From Hyphomonadaceae bacterium (lineage in GTDB: Bacteria > Pseudomonadota > Alphaproteobacteria > Caulobacterales > Aquidulcibacteraceae), in assembly GCA_019753175.1 (NCBI GenBank), contig JAIELK010000013.1:1-64000 (forward strand): a stretch of 64,000 nt of DNA. The letters run 5' to 3'. Every line of letters begins with the position of its first letter. Position 1 is the stretch's first letter. Shown piece by piece: positions 63,817 to 64,000 of the stretch. The position numbers were made by a program, and so were the translations under genes. A model generated the notes under the pieces. The model was not told where the DNA came from. It was given only the letters and a program-made list of their open reading frames with translations, and searched no databases.

Positions 63817-64000
63817 TTACGGCGCGCACGCTTCCAGCCATACGTCCTGCCAGTCGCGCGGAGCGCATTCGTCGTCGAGGAGACGCTCGATACGCGCAAC
63901 CCGTTCAGCGTTGGCGGCGCTGCCGGGGCGCAAATCGTTCGGCGCCGGCAGCATCGCCACCAGCGCCAAAAACTCTTGGCGGTTGAGTTCGCCGAGCGCC
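63817..64000 (-). CDS. C-terminal fragment of an unknown protein (runs off window end)
   Basis: The frame is open to the window edge and stops at TAA 63817-63819. The 61 visible residues read ...LGELNRQEFLALVAMLPAPN and ...RIERLLDDECAPRDWQDVWL with a C-terminal Cys. They look helical and soluble. No family is recognised from this fragment. It lies upstream of the KamA-type gene on the same strand, separated by 58 bp. Confidence 0.55.
   Translation of the reverse strand, partial: ALGELNRQEFLALVAMLPAPNDLRPGSAANAERVARIERLLDDECAPRDWQDVWLEACAP

Overview
This window is about 64 kb of high-GC DNA, gene-dense and almost free of mobile elements. It looks chromosomal and comes from an alphaproteobacterium. 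The evidence is a FtsK-type translocase, ClpB, a large TonB-dependent receptor, CobT, a CarD-type regulator beside an FdxA ferredoxin and a Suv3-like helicase plus S4 protein, ribosomal protein L28, and polyhydroxybutyrate catabolism. The many small lipoproteins and the general style suggest Caulobacterales/Hyphomonadales, but that placement is inference.

Layout. 1-2.7 kb: the 5' end of ftsK, then a ubiquinone hydroxylase. 2.8-8.7 kb: a membrane-anchored sugar dehydrogenase fused to cytochrome c, a tight four-gene operon (thioredoxin-TPR, LON domain, Trm112-like, DUF971) in which every junction is a 4-nt overlap, a ProX-type deacylase, a DUF6065 protein and a methyltransferase, ending at tRNA-Gly. 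8.9-11.5 kb: a BigR-like sulfide module (ArsR regulator, rhodanese, TauE/SafE exporter, divergent persulfide dioxygenase). 11.5-18.3 kb: small lipoproteins, ThpR, two tandem micro-membrane proteins, a GSDH-type lipoprotein, a MmcQ/YjbR protein and PhzF. 18.3-28.9 kb: GabD, a universal stress protein, ClpB, a retropepsin-like protease, pirin, two SDRs including BdhA, and pgl-galU. 29-37 kb: transaldolase, transketolase, a TonB receptor and CobT. 37-45 kb: a phytase-esterase lipoprotein, threonine dehydratase, an M50 protease coupled to L28, DUF3108, helicase, S4, FdxA and CarD.

45-54.8 kb is the most accessory stretch. It has a 231-bp MITE-like element, a DUF2306/LysR divergent pair, an orphan phage or GTA terminase nuclease domain with a small HTH gene, an M48 protease, a thermonuclease-like lipoprotein, and a divergent ATP-grasp/PP-loop ATPase pair that I cannot assign to a pathway. 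54.8-64 kb: gamma-glutamyltransferase, tRNA-Arg, a two-TM RCK-like protein with a RyR domain, a metzincin-like protease, an orphan GspC-like protein, SelO, a LprI/DUF3298-like lipoprotein, an MFS exporter and a KamA-type radical SAM enzyme.

The core-metabolic genes (pgl, tal, tkt, galU, bdhA, gabD) form a loose carbon-handling neighbourhood. The sulfide module and the trx-lon-trm112 operon are coherent functional units. The best candidates for undescribed biology are the tandem 44-aa and 29-aa proteins with a CRP-like site upstream (14.2-14.5 kb), the ATP-grasp/PP-loop pair (50.7-53.0 kb) and the RCK-RyR protein (55.0-56.9 kb).
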